Source: Pseudanabaena minima
Lineage (GTDB): Bacteria; Cyanobacteriota; Cyanobacteriia; Pseudanabaenales; Pseudanabaenaceae
DNA length: 64,000 nucleotides
Assembly: GCF_051131155.1 (NCBI RefSeq)
Contig: NZ_CP159508.1
Coordinates: 806,001 to 870,000 of the forward strand
Reading direction: 5' to 3'
Of this stretch, positions 18,362 through 29,300 are shown piece after piece. Below the pieces are notes generated by a model. It saw nothing but the letters and a program-made list of their open reading frames with translations, made no database searches and had not been told where the DNA came from. The translations under genes and the position numbers were made by a program. The first letter of the stretch is position 1, and every line of letters starts with the position of its first letter.

Positions 18362-18449
18362 GGGCTTGGAGACCAAGCCCCTACCTATACAAAGATGTAG
18401 GGGCTTGGTCTCCAAGCCCAAATTCCTGCTTCCACGTAACATCAGTTAA
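18362..18449. mobile_element. Inverted repeat with a MITE-type terminal sequence
   Basis: GGGCTTGGAGACCAAGCCCC plus TAC (18362-18384) is inverted at 18397-18419, and each arm is itself nearly palindromic. It is followed by TCCACGTAACATCAGTTAA (18431-18449), the same end sequence found on both sides of the element at 36823-36991. The flavoprotein stop codon lies inside this end sequence. The left end is not recognisable. Confidence 0.55.
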
Positions 18450-19621
18450 GTAATTGCTGAAAATCTTTGAGGAGAGAGTGCGGCAATGATCTCATCAGAT
18501 TTGCCCTTCGCATGTTCTACAAACCTTTTCGATAGAGTCGGTACATAAACAGTGGGACTAGTGAATCCAGTGAATAGGTGGAGGTTTTCGCATTCCTTTA
18601 ATGGACCAACTAGCGGTAAATTGTCACTACTAAAAGCTACTAGACAATTTCGCCATTTGCCCTTTAATTCGCCAATTTTGGGCAGAACTTTACTGACATA
18701 AGCGCGAATAGCCAATTCACTTTCGATAGGATCGATCGCTGCGTAAGGATCAGTTAAAACACGGCTAAGTTGACCAAATCTGATGCGGCGATCACAATAC
18801 TGAATCGCTCCAGCATCAATCGAAGGAGGTAATAGCTCATGCCCAGCCACATCCCAAATCGCATCTTGCTCAATGTCCTTGGTTGCACCTTCTAGTTCAT
18901 AACGTTTAGTATCCGCAGGCATTACCATTGATCGCAATTCGATGTCAACGGGTTCTGTATCGATCGCTTCGGCATGGGTGTAATAGATTCTGGCATGAAG
19001 TCCTGATGCTTTAAGTAGAGAGCGAGACAAGCCTCCTGCACAAACAGCTACCCGTTCACTGCGAAATTCTCCCTGTTCTGTAGTTACACCTGCGACGCGA
19101 TCGCCTTCGAGTAATATTTGATTGACTTTGGTGTAAATAATTTCGCCGCCCAATTTTTGGATCGCTTGCTGATGAGCTTTAACAAAACAATTTAAGTTGA
19201 TATGAGCATGGGGCAGCAGTAAAGCTCCACCAATTCCATTCACATTTAATTGTGGTTCGCGATCGCAAGCTTCTTGAGCGTTGAGCAAAGTCGGGAAAAT
19301 CATGCAATTAGCATATTGCGCGAGAATAGCTTCTGGATCTGCGTCAGGTTCGAGAGTCAATAGCAAATCAATCTCACGAAACTCTGTATCCATGCCCAGT
19401 TCTTGGGAAAGTTCTCGTTGTCTAGTAATTCCCTCTTGGCAAAGTTGTTGCGTGAGAGGCGTTGAACCAGACCAGTATGAGATGCCCCCATAGCCAAGAC
19501 TACTACCCCCCTGAAGTTGTTGATGCTGCTCAATTAGCAATACCGAAAAGCCAGACTTTTGCAGTTCATAGCTCAGTGATATACCTGTGATCCCTCCACC
19601 AATTACAATCCAATCATGCAT
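18446..19621 (-). CDS. FAD-dependent oxidoreductase, D-amino-acid/glycine oxidase (DAO) family
   Basis: The 391-residue protein starts directly with the FAD-binding motif WIVIGGGITGISLSYEL and the ribose-binding Glu in LLIEQHQQLQGGSS. A later VAVCAGGLSRSLL and the C-terminal FTGFTSPTVYVPTLS segment fit the DAO fold. It should oxidise an amine or amino acid, but the specificity cannot be read. Its start overlaps the 3' end of the upstream glycosyltransferase by 8 bases, so the two are co-transcribed. Its last codons come from a repeat end. Confidence 0.8.
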   Translation of the reverse strand: MHDWIVIGGGITGISLSYELQKSGFSVLLIEQHQQLQGGSSLGYGGISYWSGSTPLTQQLCQEGITRQRELSQELGMDTEFREIDLLLTLEPDADPEAILAQYANCMIFPTLLNAQEACDREPQLNVNGIGGALLLPHAHINLNCFVKAHQQAIQKLGGEIIYTKVNQILLEGDRVAGVTTEQGEFRSERVAVCAGGLSRSLLKASGLHARIYYTHAEAIDTEPVDIELRSMVMPADTKRYELEGATKDIEQDAIWDVAGHELLPPSIDAGAIQYCDRRIRFGQLSRVLTDPYAAIDPIESELAIRAYVSKVLPKIGELKGKWRNCLVAFSSDNLPLVGPLKECENLHLFTGFTSPTVYVPTLSKRFVEHAKGKSDEIIAALSPQRFSAIT

Positions 19622-20993
19622 GGGTTTCTATCTCTTGAAGTTCGATTTCTGTCAATATATTCTCTCCAGCACCTTGGTGCTGGGTTTTTACCCATTTTAA
19701 CCGCTTCGGAAGAACACACATTCTTAGGGTGACACTGGCAATTACAGGAATCCAATGCAGCATATAAATCATTCCAGAAACTGTTTTCCAGATTGCTGAT
19801 TGCCATGGCAATTGATAGGCGCGTTTCAGTCCAAAAGCCATAGTTACTGAGCTTAAAGCAAGGGAGAAGCCCGCGATCGCAGGCAGCATCGGGTTATGTC
19901 TTAATACAATCGCGGCGATCGTGTCGGGAATAAAAGCAACGGTTAGTAAATATTGATTGATATAAAACAGTGAAGCATCGAAGGTTTTCAAGAATCCCAT
20001 GCGCCCACTTAGTAACAGATTTCCATAGTCAAGATAGCGCTGGAAGCCCCCCTCAGCCCAGCGATTGCGCTGATGCCATAGCTGTTTTGCCGTAACTACA
20101 CCTTCTTCCTGTACCGCAGGGAAATTTAGACAGGCAATATCCCATTGACACAAATGTAGTCGAATCGTGAGGTCAAGATCATCCGTAATAGTCTGCTCAT
20201 TCCACCCGCCGCAGTCTTTGAGTGCGGCAAGGCGCACAAATTGTCCATTGCCGCGCAATTCCCCTACACCACCAACCCGAATCCGTAAATCTTGCAAACA
20301 CCAATCCAGAGCCATTTCGGCTGACTGTCCTGATGTCCACCAGTTCTCAGAGGCATTGGCGATCGCCTTGCGTAACTGGACAGCACCAATTTTGGGTTGT
20401 TGGAATACTGGCACAAGCGATCGCAATACATGCGCAGGTACTTGAGCATCAGCATCAAACACACCAATAAGATCGCCCTTAGTTAAACTTAAAACTTGAT
20501 TTAAAGCCCCCGACTTGCCACCTTGAGCTTCATTGCCACGTCGCAGGGTCTTGAGTTGTGGATATTTCTGCTTAAGTAAGTCTAAAACTTCAGGCGTGCG
20601 ATCGCTGCTATTGTCATCAACAATCCACACCTCAAAGCGATCGCTGGGATAATCAATCTGACACAAATTTTTAACTAAGTTACCAATTACGGCTTCTTCA
20701 TTTTTTGCCGATGCTAATAATGAGAAAAACGGTAAATCTTGATCAGAAGTTGGCTCTGAAAAACTTGCTAAATCATTTTTAGCATTAGTTCCTGAAACAA
20801 TTGGCGGTAATGGCGGCGCAAATATTAACCGCAAAGCCTGAATACTAAATAACCCTATCAGCACCCATTGACTCCAAGGGGCAAGATGCAAACCAATTGT
20901 CAATGCATAGACAATTGCCATCACAATGATCGTTTTCAGCCTGCGGCGATCGCCTCCTGTCTGAAGGCTGCTACGAAAGTCCGTCTCGTGCAT
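19614..20993 (-). CDS. Membrane glycosyltransferase family 2 (processive type)
   Basis: The 459-residue inner-membrane protein has two N-terminal spans (about 20-60), a cytosolic GT-A domain (about 85-330) and three or more C-terminal spans (about 345-435). The nucleotide-sugar and metal motifs are VWIVDDNSSDRT, FDADAQV, TDDLDL and QRNRW, matching the D, DXD, TED and QXXRW set of cellulose/hyaluronan-synthase-like GT2 enzymes. It lacks a PilZ domain. The acceptor is unknown; an exopolysaccharide or a glycolipid is plausible. It overlaps the downstream flavoprotein gene. Confidence 0.85.
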   Translation of the reverse strand: MHETDFRSSLQTGGDRRRLKTIIVMAIVYALTIGLHLAPWSQWVLIGLFSIQALRLIFAPPLPPIVSGTNAKNDLASFSEPTSDQDLPFFSLLASAKNEEAVIGNLVKNLCQIDYPSDRFEVWIVDDNSSDRTPEVLDLLKQKYPQLKTLRRGNEAQGGKSGALNQVLSLTKGDLIGVFDADAQVPAHVLRSLVPVFQQPKIGAVQLRKAIANASENWWTSGQSAEMALDWCLQDLRIRVGGVGELRGNGQFVRLAALKDCGGWNEQTITDDLDLTIRLHLCQWDIACLNFPAVQEEGVVTAKQLWHQRNRWAEGGFQRYLDYGNLLLSGRMGFLKTFDASLFYINQYLLTVAFIPDTIAAIVLRHNPMLPAIAGFSLALSSVTMAFGLKRAYQLPWQSAIWKTVSGMIYMLHWIPVIASVTLRMCVLPKRLKWVKTQHQGAGENILTEIELQEIETHA

Positions 20994-21081
20994 TTGGGGT
21001 TTTAATATATTGCGAAATGTTTAGCTTGAATATATTTAGGATACAGCTTTTGATCATTGGTTTTTAGCTATTCTCAGAACC

Positions 21082-21132
21082 AATTTCAACTAGGATAGAC
21101 GGCACAAAGTGCCGTCTATCCTAGTTGAAATT
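21082..21132. repeat. Perfect palindrome, 24-bp arms, AAA loop
   Basis: AATTTCAACTAGGATAGACG plus GCAC pairs exactly with its complement around AAA, in the divergent gap between the glycosyltransferase and sppA. Confidence 0.85.
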
Positions 21133-21246
21133 GTGATTTTTTGTAACTTAAGCTACTTTACATTGCCAGAAATCCAGTGTAGACAATCATTTGCGATAAG
21201 AAGCTAAGATGGTAAAAGTCAAGTCAAAATCACAACTCATAATTTA

Positions 21247-22047
21247 ATGTTCGGCTTTCTTAAACGTAAATTTCGTAAAAAAATCGCGCGTATTGAAATC
21301 ACGGGGGCGATCGGTTCTAGTACAAGGAATCGCGTTCTTGAAGCTCTTGAATTTGTGGAGGAGCAGAAATTTCCTGCGCTATTACTTCGCATTGACAGTC
21401 CTGGGGGAACCGTTGGCGACTCTCAAGAAATATATGCCGCTCTCAAGAAACTGCGCGAAAAAGTAAAAGTAGTTGCTAGTTTTGGCAATATTTCCGCTAG
21501 TGGCGGCGTATATATTGGTGTTGGGGCAGATTATATTATTTCCAATGCTGGCACGATTACAGGTAGCATCGGCGTAATTTTGCGGGGGAACAATATCGAA
21601 AAATTACTCGATAAAATTGGCGTTTCCTTTAAAGTAATCAAATCTGGTGCTTACAAAGATATTCTCTCCTTCGATCGCGAAATCACACCCGAAGAAAGAG
21701 TGATTTTGCAATCATTAATCGACAGCAGCTACAACCAGTTTGTGGAAACCGTAGCCGAAGGTCGTAAACTTAGCCCCGCTACGGTGCGATCGTTCGCTGA
21801 TGGTCGAGTATTTACAGGTGAGCAAGCTGTCGAGCTAGGTTTGGTTGATCGCATTGGCACTGAAGAAGATGCAAGGTGCTATGCTGCCGAATTAGTGGGA
21901 CTTGATCCCAAAACCACTAAAGTCTTTACAATTAAGCCACCAAAATCCTTTGCCAGTAAATTCTTACCTAGTGGATCAGACAGTGCGATCGCGCGTCTTC
22001 AATTTGAAGCAGAAACCAGTGGAATGCCTCTCTGGATGTGGCAATAG
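21247..22047 (+). CDS. sppA: Signal peptide peptidase SppA (short form)
   Basis: Serine peptidase of family S49 that degrades cleaved signal peptides at the membrane. The 266-residue length is that of the single-domain form. Nucleophile Ser85 is in NISASGGVYI and general base Lys137 in IKSGAYKDI; LLRIDSPGGTVGDS and GTITGSIGVI are also conserved. The hydrophobic N-terminal anchor found in many members is absent; instead the N-terminus is basic (FLKRKFRKK), implying peripheral attachment. A hairpin directly follows the stop codon. Confidence 0.93.
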   Translation: MFGFLKRKFRKKIARIEITGAIGSSTRNRVLEALEFVEEQKFPALLLRIDSPGGTVGDSQEIYAALKKLREKVKVVASFGNISASGGVYIGVGADYIISNAGTITGSIGVILRGNNIEKLLDKIGVSFKVIKSGAYKDILSFDREITPEERVILQSLIDSSYNQFVETVAEGRKLSPATVRSFADGRVFTGEQAVELGLVDRIGTEEDARCYAAELVGLDPKTTKVFTIKPPKSFASKFLPSGSDSAIARLQFEAETSGMPLWMWQ

Positions 22048-22048
22048 C

Positions 22049-22082
22049 AAACAAGAAGCCACTCTAGAGAGGCTTCTTGTTT
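22049..22082. terminator. Bidirectional hairpin terminator between sppA and the NRPS cluster
   Basis: AAACAAGAAGCC pairs perfectly with GGCTTCTTGTTT around a 10-base loop. It lies between two convergent stop codons, with T or A runs on each side, so it probably serves both genes. Confidence 0.75.
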
Positions 22083-22084
22083 AC

Positions 22085-25000
22085 TCAAAGTAGACTTTCT
22101 GCTTTCTGAATAGCTACACCCACTTGCTCACAATAAGGATCTTCCATCAGTTCCAGATGATCACACTTAATCTGAGAGACATGAACTTCACCCCGCAATA
22201 TGTTACCCCAACCGCAATAAGGAAAAAACCAAGAAAGCTCGAAGTACTTGATATCTTTTTCTCCATAAATAATCTGTTCAGTACCTATGACCAAAAGAAC
22301 TTTGCCACCATACTCTTTAGGTATATAGTCTAAGACAGCTTTTGAAAGGACGTTTCGTGCTTCTTGATCAAACTCAAATTTTCTATCATTAGGCTTATTG
22401 TCTAACTCATAATCATTAAAAGTACTCTTTGAGCGCTGAATTCTAGAGATGATATACTCCCACTTATCTCTGAGAGATAGTTTTGAGAGTTTAAACAGAT
22501 GGAATCTTATGGTCCCTAAGTAGAAATTAATCTTATGGGCAAATCGATAAATTCTTGATACACCTATAGAGTCTGAGTCAATTAACGTTACTAGGTCTAC
22601 TTTCTTACCAAGCTTTTGTAACCTTTGAGCCATTTCCAATGCTACTAAGCCGTTATAGCACCACCCTCCTAAGGAATAAGATTCACAAGATGACACGCTA
22701 AGTAGTTCATCCACTAATAAAGACGCAATTACTGAAATATAGTCATTATAGGAATTCATGGAATCTGAAAGGCTAGCCCCTGGCATGACATATAAAGGTC
22801 TCTTAAGATTTAGTTTTTTGCCAGTTCTACCTTCCCCAATCCATATAAATGGTTGAGAAGTGGTTTGCGTATCTGGCAAAATATTAATAATTAATCCACG
22901 CTTACCCAAGCGCAACCCAGCTTTACCTGCACTATGAGAAAGCAAAGCTCTATAGTCATCAATACTTAAACCTAGACAAAGATCCTGTTCATCGATTGTC
23001 TCAGATGGCTTGTCATCAATCAGTTCAGCAATTTCAGCTATGGAACTGATTTTAAACAAGGATGATAGAGGAATCTGGCAATTGAAAGCCTTCTCTATTT
23101 CTGACACTAGGCGTATAGACAATAGAGAATGCCCACCCAAATCAAAAAAGTTCTCATTAATACCAACTCGTTCTATTCCCAGTACGTCAGCCCAGATCTT
23201 AGCTAAGATTTCTTCCGTATAATTGCGAGGTGGAACAAAATCTTGATCTAATTGGATACTAGATATATCTGGAGCAGGTAAGCTTCGATAATCAATTTTG
23301 CCATTAGAAGTTATGGGAATTGCGTCCAAAAACACAAAAGCACTGGGTATCATGTAATTGGGTAAGCGCTCTTGCAAAAAAGTTTTGAAGTCTATAAATT
23401 GAGCTTGCTCTTGTTCTATGACAACATATGCTATAAGTTTTTTATCGCCAAGACTATCTTCTCTAGCTGTGACAACTGTTGCTTGGACTTTGGGATGTTG
23501 AGACAGAATAGATTCTATTTCCCCGATCTCGATACGGAACCCACGAATTTTAACTTGGCTATCAACACGTCCTAGAAATTCGATATTACCATCATGTTTG
23601 TATCGAGCAAAGTCGCCAGTTTTATAGATTCGTCCTGCACCAAATGGATTAGGAATAAATTTTTCTTCGGTTAACTCCTCTCGATTAAGATAACCTCTGG
23701 CTAAACCATCACCACCAATGCATATTTCCCCTGAAACACCAATTGGAACTGGCTGAAGATAACTATCAAGAAGATAGATTTGCGTATTCCCAATCGGTTT
23801 CCCGATGGGGATTGATTGAATAGAATTACCCAGTTGTCGAGGAATTTGATAACAACAAGCAAAAGTTGTGCTTTCCGTTGGTCCATATCCATTGATGATC
23901 TGCGTCGATGGTAAAGCTTTAATAGCTCTCTCAATATGATTAACTGAAAGGGCTTCACCACCTGTGAGTAAGTGGCAAACGCCTTCTAAAGCTCTAGGAT
24001 CTGTATCAATAATTGAGTTGAAAAGAGCAGATGTTAGCCACATCGTAGTAATACTGTGTTTCTGAATCACTTCTCTCAAATCTTTAGCTGTAGGTACTCT
24101 CACTGGAGAAAGTACACACTGAGCGCCAAATAATAAAGCCCCCCAAATTTCTAAAGTGGAAGCATCAAAAGATATAGGAGCCATTTGGATGAACTTATTT
24201 TTGGCATTAAAGTTAATGTAATTCACCCCAAACAACAGTCTAGTTACGCCACGATGGGGAGTTACGACACCTTTTGGCTTACCTGTAGAACCTGACGTGT
24301 AATTTATATAGGCGATATTATCCGAATTAGCACTACATATGGGTGTTTCTTGAGATTCTTTACTAATTTTAGAGTAATCTTCATCGCCGCAAATAACTAC
24401 TAGCTTCTTCGTAGGTAATTTCTCAACTAGTTGCTTTTGTGTTAATAGAACCTTAATCTGAGCATCCTCTAACATATATTCAATTCTTTCTTGAGGATAG
24501 CTAGGATCTAAAGGCACATATGCACCACCTGCCTTGAGAATGCCTAACAAATCCACTATCATTTCTAAAGATCTTTCTACACAAATACCAACTAGTACAT
24601 CAGGTTTTACATCTAATTTCTGCAAGTAATGTGCAAGCTGATTAGCTCTATTATTCAGTTCTCGATAGGTAAGTTGCTGGTCTTGGAAGGAAATAGCGAT
24701 CGCATCGGGGGTAAGTTCCACCTGTTTTTCAAATAATTGATGAATACATTTGTCTTGAGGATAATCTGTAAATGTATTATTCCATTCGATCAATAGCTTG
24801 TGTCGTTCTTTATCAGTTAGCATAGGCAACTGATCAATTGACTGGTTAGGATTGGAGACAATACCTTCCAATAGAATTTGGAAGTGTTCACGCATTCTCT
24901 CAATGGTGTCAGCCTCAAACAGATCGATGTTATAAGTCCATGATGCGACCAGTACATCACCTTTTTCCTCTACTGAAAGATCTAAATCAAATTTTGCCGT

Positions 25001-26350
25001 TGATGCGTCTATTCTGACAAACTCTGTCTCTAAGCCTAGTAGCTGCTCGGTTTGAGAAGGTGTGTTTTGGAGAACAAACATGACTTGAAATAGCGGGCTG
25101 TAGCTTAATGAACGTTCGGGATTGAGTTCTTCTACTAGTTTCTCAAATGGTAAGTCTTGGTGAGCATAGGCATCTAATGTAGTTGTACGTACTTTTGATA
25201 GCAGTTCTTTAAAGCTAGGATTCCCTGATAGGTCGTTTCGTAATACTAAAGTATTCACAAAAAAACCTATTAATTCTTCTATCTCAATTTGATTTCTTCC
25301 CGCGATCGCAGAGCCAACCACAATATCGTCTTGTCGGCTGTAGCGATGCATTAAGACTTGGAATGCCGCCAGCAAAGTCATGTACAATGTCACTCCTTCT
25401 TGACGACAAAGCTGGTTGATGGCTGCACTCAAGCTTGATAGTAGGATGTGAGTCTGCCTTGCGCCACGATAGGTCTGTAATGATGGTCGAGGGTGATCTG
25501 TGGGTAATTCTAGTAGTGGGTTTGCGTTTGCTAGTTGCTGCTTCCAATAATTCAGTTGTTTTGCTAGCACTTCACCTGATAGCCATTGTCTCTGCCAAAC
25601 TGCATAGTCAGCATACTGAATCGGTAATGGTGATAAGGGATTTGGTTTACCTTCTAAGAATGCTAAGTATAGTTGAGTCAATTGTTCCCACATGATCGCC
25701 TTCGACCACCCGTCAGAGGCGATGTGGTGTTTGACTAGCAGCAAAATCTGTGCAGAAGAAGATAGCTGCAATAAACATCCCCTTAGCATTAGGTCAGATG
25801 CAAGATTAAATGGGTATTGGCTTTCTTGCTGTAGAACTTTTTGAATTTGAGCTTCCTGTTCTACTGACTCATATTGTTGTAGCTCAATAATTTTTAGATT
25901 TACTGGACGAGGTGCAGCGATAATTTGAATCGGGTTGCCATTCTCAGAAATTATATAGTTTGTGCGTAATATCTCATGATGGGAAACTATGCCATCAAGG
26001 GCTTGCTGGAGAACATCGACCTTAAGGTCTCCCTGAAAACGTATTGCTTCTGATAAGTTATAGAATGAGCTATTGGATTCTAGTTGGTCTAAGAACCATA
26101 ATCTTTGCTGAGCAAAGGACAATGGCAATGGTTGAGTTCGTGAAGTAGGCTGTACAATCGCAGGAGTTACTTTTTCTGAGGCATTATTACTCTGCAATAG
26201 GGCAATAATTTCTGCTTTGCGTTCAGCTAATTCCGATCGCATCTGGGGTGTTAGTACATCTTTAGGGGCATTGCATCGGAGTTTGTCTCCATCTGTAGAG
26301 AGCTGAACACCTAAATGACGCAATTCCGATAAAAACTCTAAAGTGTTCAC
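22085..26350 (-). CDS. NRPS module: TubC docking - C - A - PCP - TE-like (Cys)
   Basis: The 1421-residue NRPS protein closes the locus. Domains: TubC-type docking (1-52, LRHLGVQLSTDGDKLRCNAP); condensation (about 70-510) with intact HHIASDG; adenylation (about 525-1010) with YTSGSTGKPKG and a C-terminal NGK; carrier protein (about 1035-1105, DLGGHSLL); and a thioesterase-like domain (about 1170-1421). My by-eye reading of the specificity pocket is D-A-L-W-L-G-G-T-F-K, the pattern of branched aliphatic residues such as Val or Ile. The TE motif is GWCYNG: Cys1231 replaces the usual Ser, with Asp (LIDSD) and His (CDHLEL) retained. Its start overlaps the stop of the 1704-residue NRPS by 4 bases, and the TubC domain should dock on that protein's acidic tail. 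Confidence 0.92.
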   Translation of the reverse strand: MNTLEFLSELRHLGVQLSTDGDKLRCNAPKDVLTPQMRSELAERKAEIIALLQSNNASEKVTPAIVQPTSRTQPLPLSFAQQRLWFLDQLESNSSFYNLSEAIRFQGDLKVDVLQQALDGIVSHHEILRTNYIISENGNPIQIIAAPRPVNLKIIELQQYESVEQEAQIQKVLQQESQYPFNLASDLMLRGCLLQLSSSAQILLLVKHHIASDGWSKAIMWEQLTQLYLAFLEGKPNPLSPLPIQYADYAVWQRQWLSGEVLAKQLNYWKQQLANANPLLELPTDHPRPSLQTYRGARQTHILLSSLSAAINQLCRQEGVTLYMTLLAAFQVLMHRYSRQDDIVVGSAIAGRNQIEIEELIGFFVNTLVLRNDLSGNPSFKELLSKVRTTTLDAYAHQDLPFEKLVEELNPERSLSYSPLFQVMFVLQNTPSQTEQLLGLETEFVRIDASTAKFDLDLSVEEKGDVLVASWTYNIDLFEADTIERMREHFQILLEGIVSNPNQSIDQLPMLTDKERHKLLIEWNNTFTDYPQDKCIHQLFEKQVELTPDAIAISFQDQQLTYRELNNRANQLAHYLQKLDVKPDVLVGICVERSLEMIVDLLGILKAGGAYVPLDPSYPQERIEYMLEDAQIKVLLTQKQLVEKLPTKKLVVICGDEDYSKISKESQETPICSANSDNIAYINYTSGSTGKPKGVVTPHRGVTRLLFGVNYINFNAKNKFIQMAPISFDASTLEIWGALLFGAQCVLSPVRVPTAKDLREVIQKHSITTMWLTSALFNSIIDTDPRALEGVCHLLTGGEALSVNHIERAIKALPSTQIINGYGPTESTTFACCYQIPRQLGNSIQSIPIGKPIGNTQIYLLDSYLQPVPIGVSGEICIGGDGLARGYLNREELTEEKFIPNPFGAGRIYKTGDFARYKHDGNIEFLGRVDSQVKIRGFRIEIGEIESILSQHPKVQATVVTAREDSLGDKKLIAYVVIEQEQAQFIDFKTFLQERLPNYMIPSAFVFLDAIPITSNGKIDYRSLPAPDISSIQLDQDFVPPRNYTEEILAKIWADVLGIERVGINENFFDLGGHSLLSIRLVSEIEKAFNCQIPLSSLFKISSIAEIAELIDDKPSETIDEQDLCLGLSIDDYRALLSHSAGKAGLRLGKRGLIINILPDTQTTSQPFIWIGEGRTGKKLNLKRPLYVMPGASLSDSMNSYNDYISVIASLLVDELLSVSSCESYSLGGWCYNGLVALEMAQRLQKLGKKVDLVTLIDSDSIGVSRIYRFAHKINFYLGTIRFHLFKLSKLSLRDKWEYIISRIQRSKSTFNDYELDNKPNDRKFEFDQEARNVLSKAVLDYIPKEYGGKVLLVIGTEQIIYGEKDIKYFELSWFFPYCGWGNILRGEVHVSQIKCDHLELMEDPYCEQVGVAIQKAESLL

Positions 26351-29300
26351 AGTTCAAATTCCTCCATCTCATCCATTTGATTTGTTGTAGAATCGGTATT
26401 AGTTTGTTGAACTTCGGTAAGCCAAAGCAATGTTTTGATACGATCGCCTAACTGAGCGATCGTTGGTTGTTCAAACAAAACCTTTAAAGGTATTTCAATC
26501 GAGAATACTTGGCGACACCTTGAAATCACTTGAATTGCCAACAGGGAATGCCCACCTAAGTCAAAGAAATTGTCATGAATACCAATTCGCTTTACACCTA
26601 GTACGTCAGCCCAGATATTAACCAAGCTTTCTTCCATCGCATTACTAGGTGCAACAAACTCAGTGTCTAATTGCAGACTAGATGGATCGGGTGCAGGCAA
26701 GCTTCGATAATCTATTTTGCCATTAGGAGTGATCGGCATTGATTCTAAGAAAACAAATGCACTCGGTATCATGTAATTGGGTAGATGCTCTTGCAGAAAA
26801 TTCCTCAGATCAGTGACTTGAGGTTGCACTTGATCAGCAACAATATAGGCGACAAGTCTTTTGTTGCTGGGGCTATCTTCTCTGGCAGTGACAACCGTTG
26901 CTCGAATATTGGGGTGTTGAGACAGAACAGTTTCGATCTCTCCTAACTCGATACGGAAACCACGAATTTTGACTTGATTATCAATGCGCCCAAGATATTC
27001 AATATTGCCATCTGATAAATAACGCGCTAAATCACCAGTTTTATAAAGGCGGCTCCCTACTTCTATACTGAAGGCATTAGGAATAAATTGCTCATTTGTT
27101 AGTTCTGGACGGTTGAGGTAGCCTCTTGCCAAGCTGTCCCCACCTATATAGAGTTCTCCTGATACTCCGATGGGGACTGGTTGTAAATGTGTATCAAGAA
27201 TATAGGTTTGTAGGTGAGCAAGGGGGCGACCAATTGGCACTTCACCATTGATGTCAATCGTATTTGGGACTCGATACAATGTGGCACTAACAGTTGTTTC
27301 CGTCGGTCCATAGGCATTAATTAGTTGCAAGCGATCGCTCTTTCCAGATTTGACAATGTATTTTTGCCAAGATCTGACTGGTTCAGGTAGCACTTTTTCA
27401 CCACCAATTAGAACTAGTCTTAAAGATTCTGGTAAAGGCAGTTCGCTGACATTCAACTCGGCAACTAAATCATGCCAGTAAGCGGTGGGTAGATTAATTA
27501 CAGTTAGCTGCAAATCATTGCAGGCTTGAAAAAATGTTCGTAAGTCAGATAGCATCTCATCGTTACGTAATACCAATGTTGCCCCTGTACATAGAGAGGG
27601 ATATATTTCTTCAACTGCTACATCAAAATTGATCGAAGCAAACTGGAGCAAGCGATCATCTGAGGTAATTTGATATTCGGAAATAATCGTTTGCGTAAAT
27701 CTTGTCAAAGCCTGATGACTAATCATTACACCCTTGGGCTTACCTGTGGAACCAGAAGTATAGATCACATAGGCTAGATTTTCTCCTGTATTAGTTCTGA
27801 TGGGATTTTCTCGGCTGCACACAGCAATTTTTTCCCAGTCTGAATCAAGATAGACAACTTCAGCTTGATGAAAGGGTAATTGCGTTCGCCACTTGTTTTG
27901 AGTTAGTAGCACGGAGATATTCGCATCAGCAATCATGTAAGACAAGCGATCGCTGGGATAGGCAGGATCAAGGGGAATATAGGCGGCTCCAGCTTTAAGC
28001 ACGCCTAGGATTGCCACAATCATGTCTAGGGAACGTTCTAGAGATATACCTACAAATTGATCGGCTGCTACACCGAGCGATCGCAAATAATGAGCTAACT
28101 GATTGGCTTTGCTATTTAGTTCTCGATAGGTAAGGCGTTGTGACTCAAACAATACTGCAACTGCTTCTGGTGTGCGTTCAGTCTGTTGCTCAAATAAATG
28201 TTGAACCCATTCTTGAGTATATTCTGTCGGATGATGATTCCATGATGATAGTAACTGTTCTTGCTCTGATTTTGTCAGCAAAGGTAACTGTGAAACTACC
28301 TGTTCAGGATTGGCAACTATCCCTTCTAGTAAAGTTTGGAAATTCCCAGCTATCCGCTCAATCGTAGAAGGTTTGAATAAATCTGTCTTGTAGTTCCATA
28401 CAGCAATTAGTTCACTTGCACCTTCCTCTAAAACAGTTACATCCAAATCAAACTTTACAGTTTTGCTTTCTATCGGGAAGGAGCTTGCAGTTAAGGCAGC
28501 AAATTCCCTTTGCCATGTAGGAGATTTCTCAACCGAAAACATAACTTGAAATATAGGGTTATAGGCTAAAGATCGCTCTGGCTGAAGCTCTTCCACCAGT
28601 TTATCAAAGTGTAAATCTTGATAAGAATAAGCTTCTAGAGTTGTAGACCGTACTTTTGCCAACAATTGTCGAAAACTTGGATCACCAGATAGGTCAGTCC
28701 GTAATACTACAGTATTTACAAAAAAGCCTATTAGTCTTTCCACTTCAGCACGATTACGTCCAGCAATTGGCGAACCCACAAGAATATCTTCTTGCCCTGT
28801 ATACCGATACAATAAAGTCTGGAATGCTGCCAGCAAAAGCATATACAAAGTCACACCTTCACGACGACAAAACTCTCTTAATGAGAAACTAAGCTTTTCG
28901 GGAAGTGGAACTGAGTGAATTTTGGCACGATAGCTTTGAACTACAGGACGCGAAAAATCTGTGGGTAATTCTAAAACTGGATTTACGTTTGCTAGCTGCT
29001 GTTTCCAATATTGAAGTTGTTGATCTAATACTTTTCCTGACAGCCATTCTCTCTGCCAAACCGTAAAATCAGCGTATTGAATAAGTAGTTCTGGCAAGGG
29101 ATTGTCTTGACATGTAACGAAGGCTTGATATAGTTGAGTCAGTTCTTCCCAGAGAATTCCCATTGACCAAGCATCTGCGGCAATATGATGAATGACTAGC
29201 AACAGGATATGTTTTTGTGGCGCAAGTTGCAGCAAACAGCCCCTTAGCATTGTATCTAAAGCCAGATTGAAAGGTCGTTGGCTTTCTTGTTGTAATATTT

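Noticed and set aside
18362..18419. Riboswitch or structured RNA
   Set aside because: The large inverted repeat is explained as a repeat element with a MITE-type end and matches no riboswitch I know.
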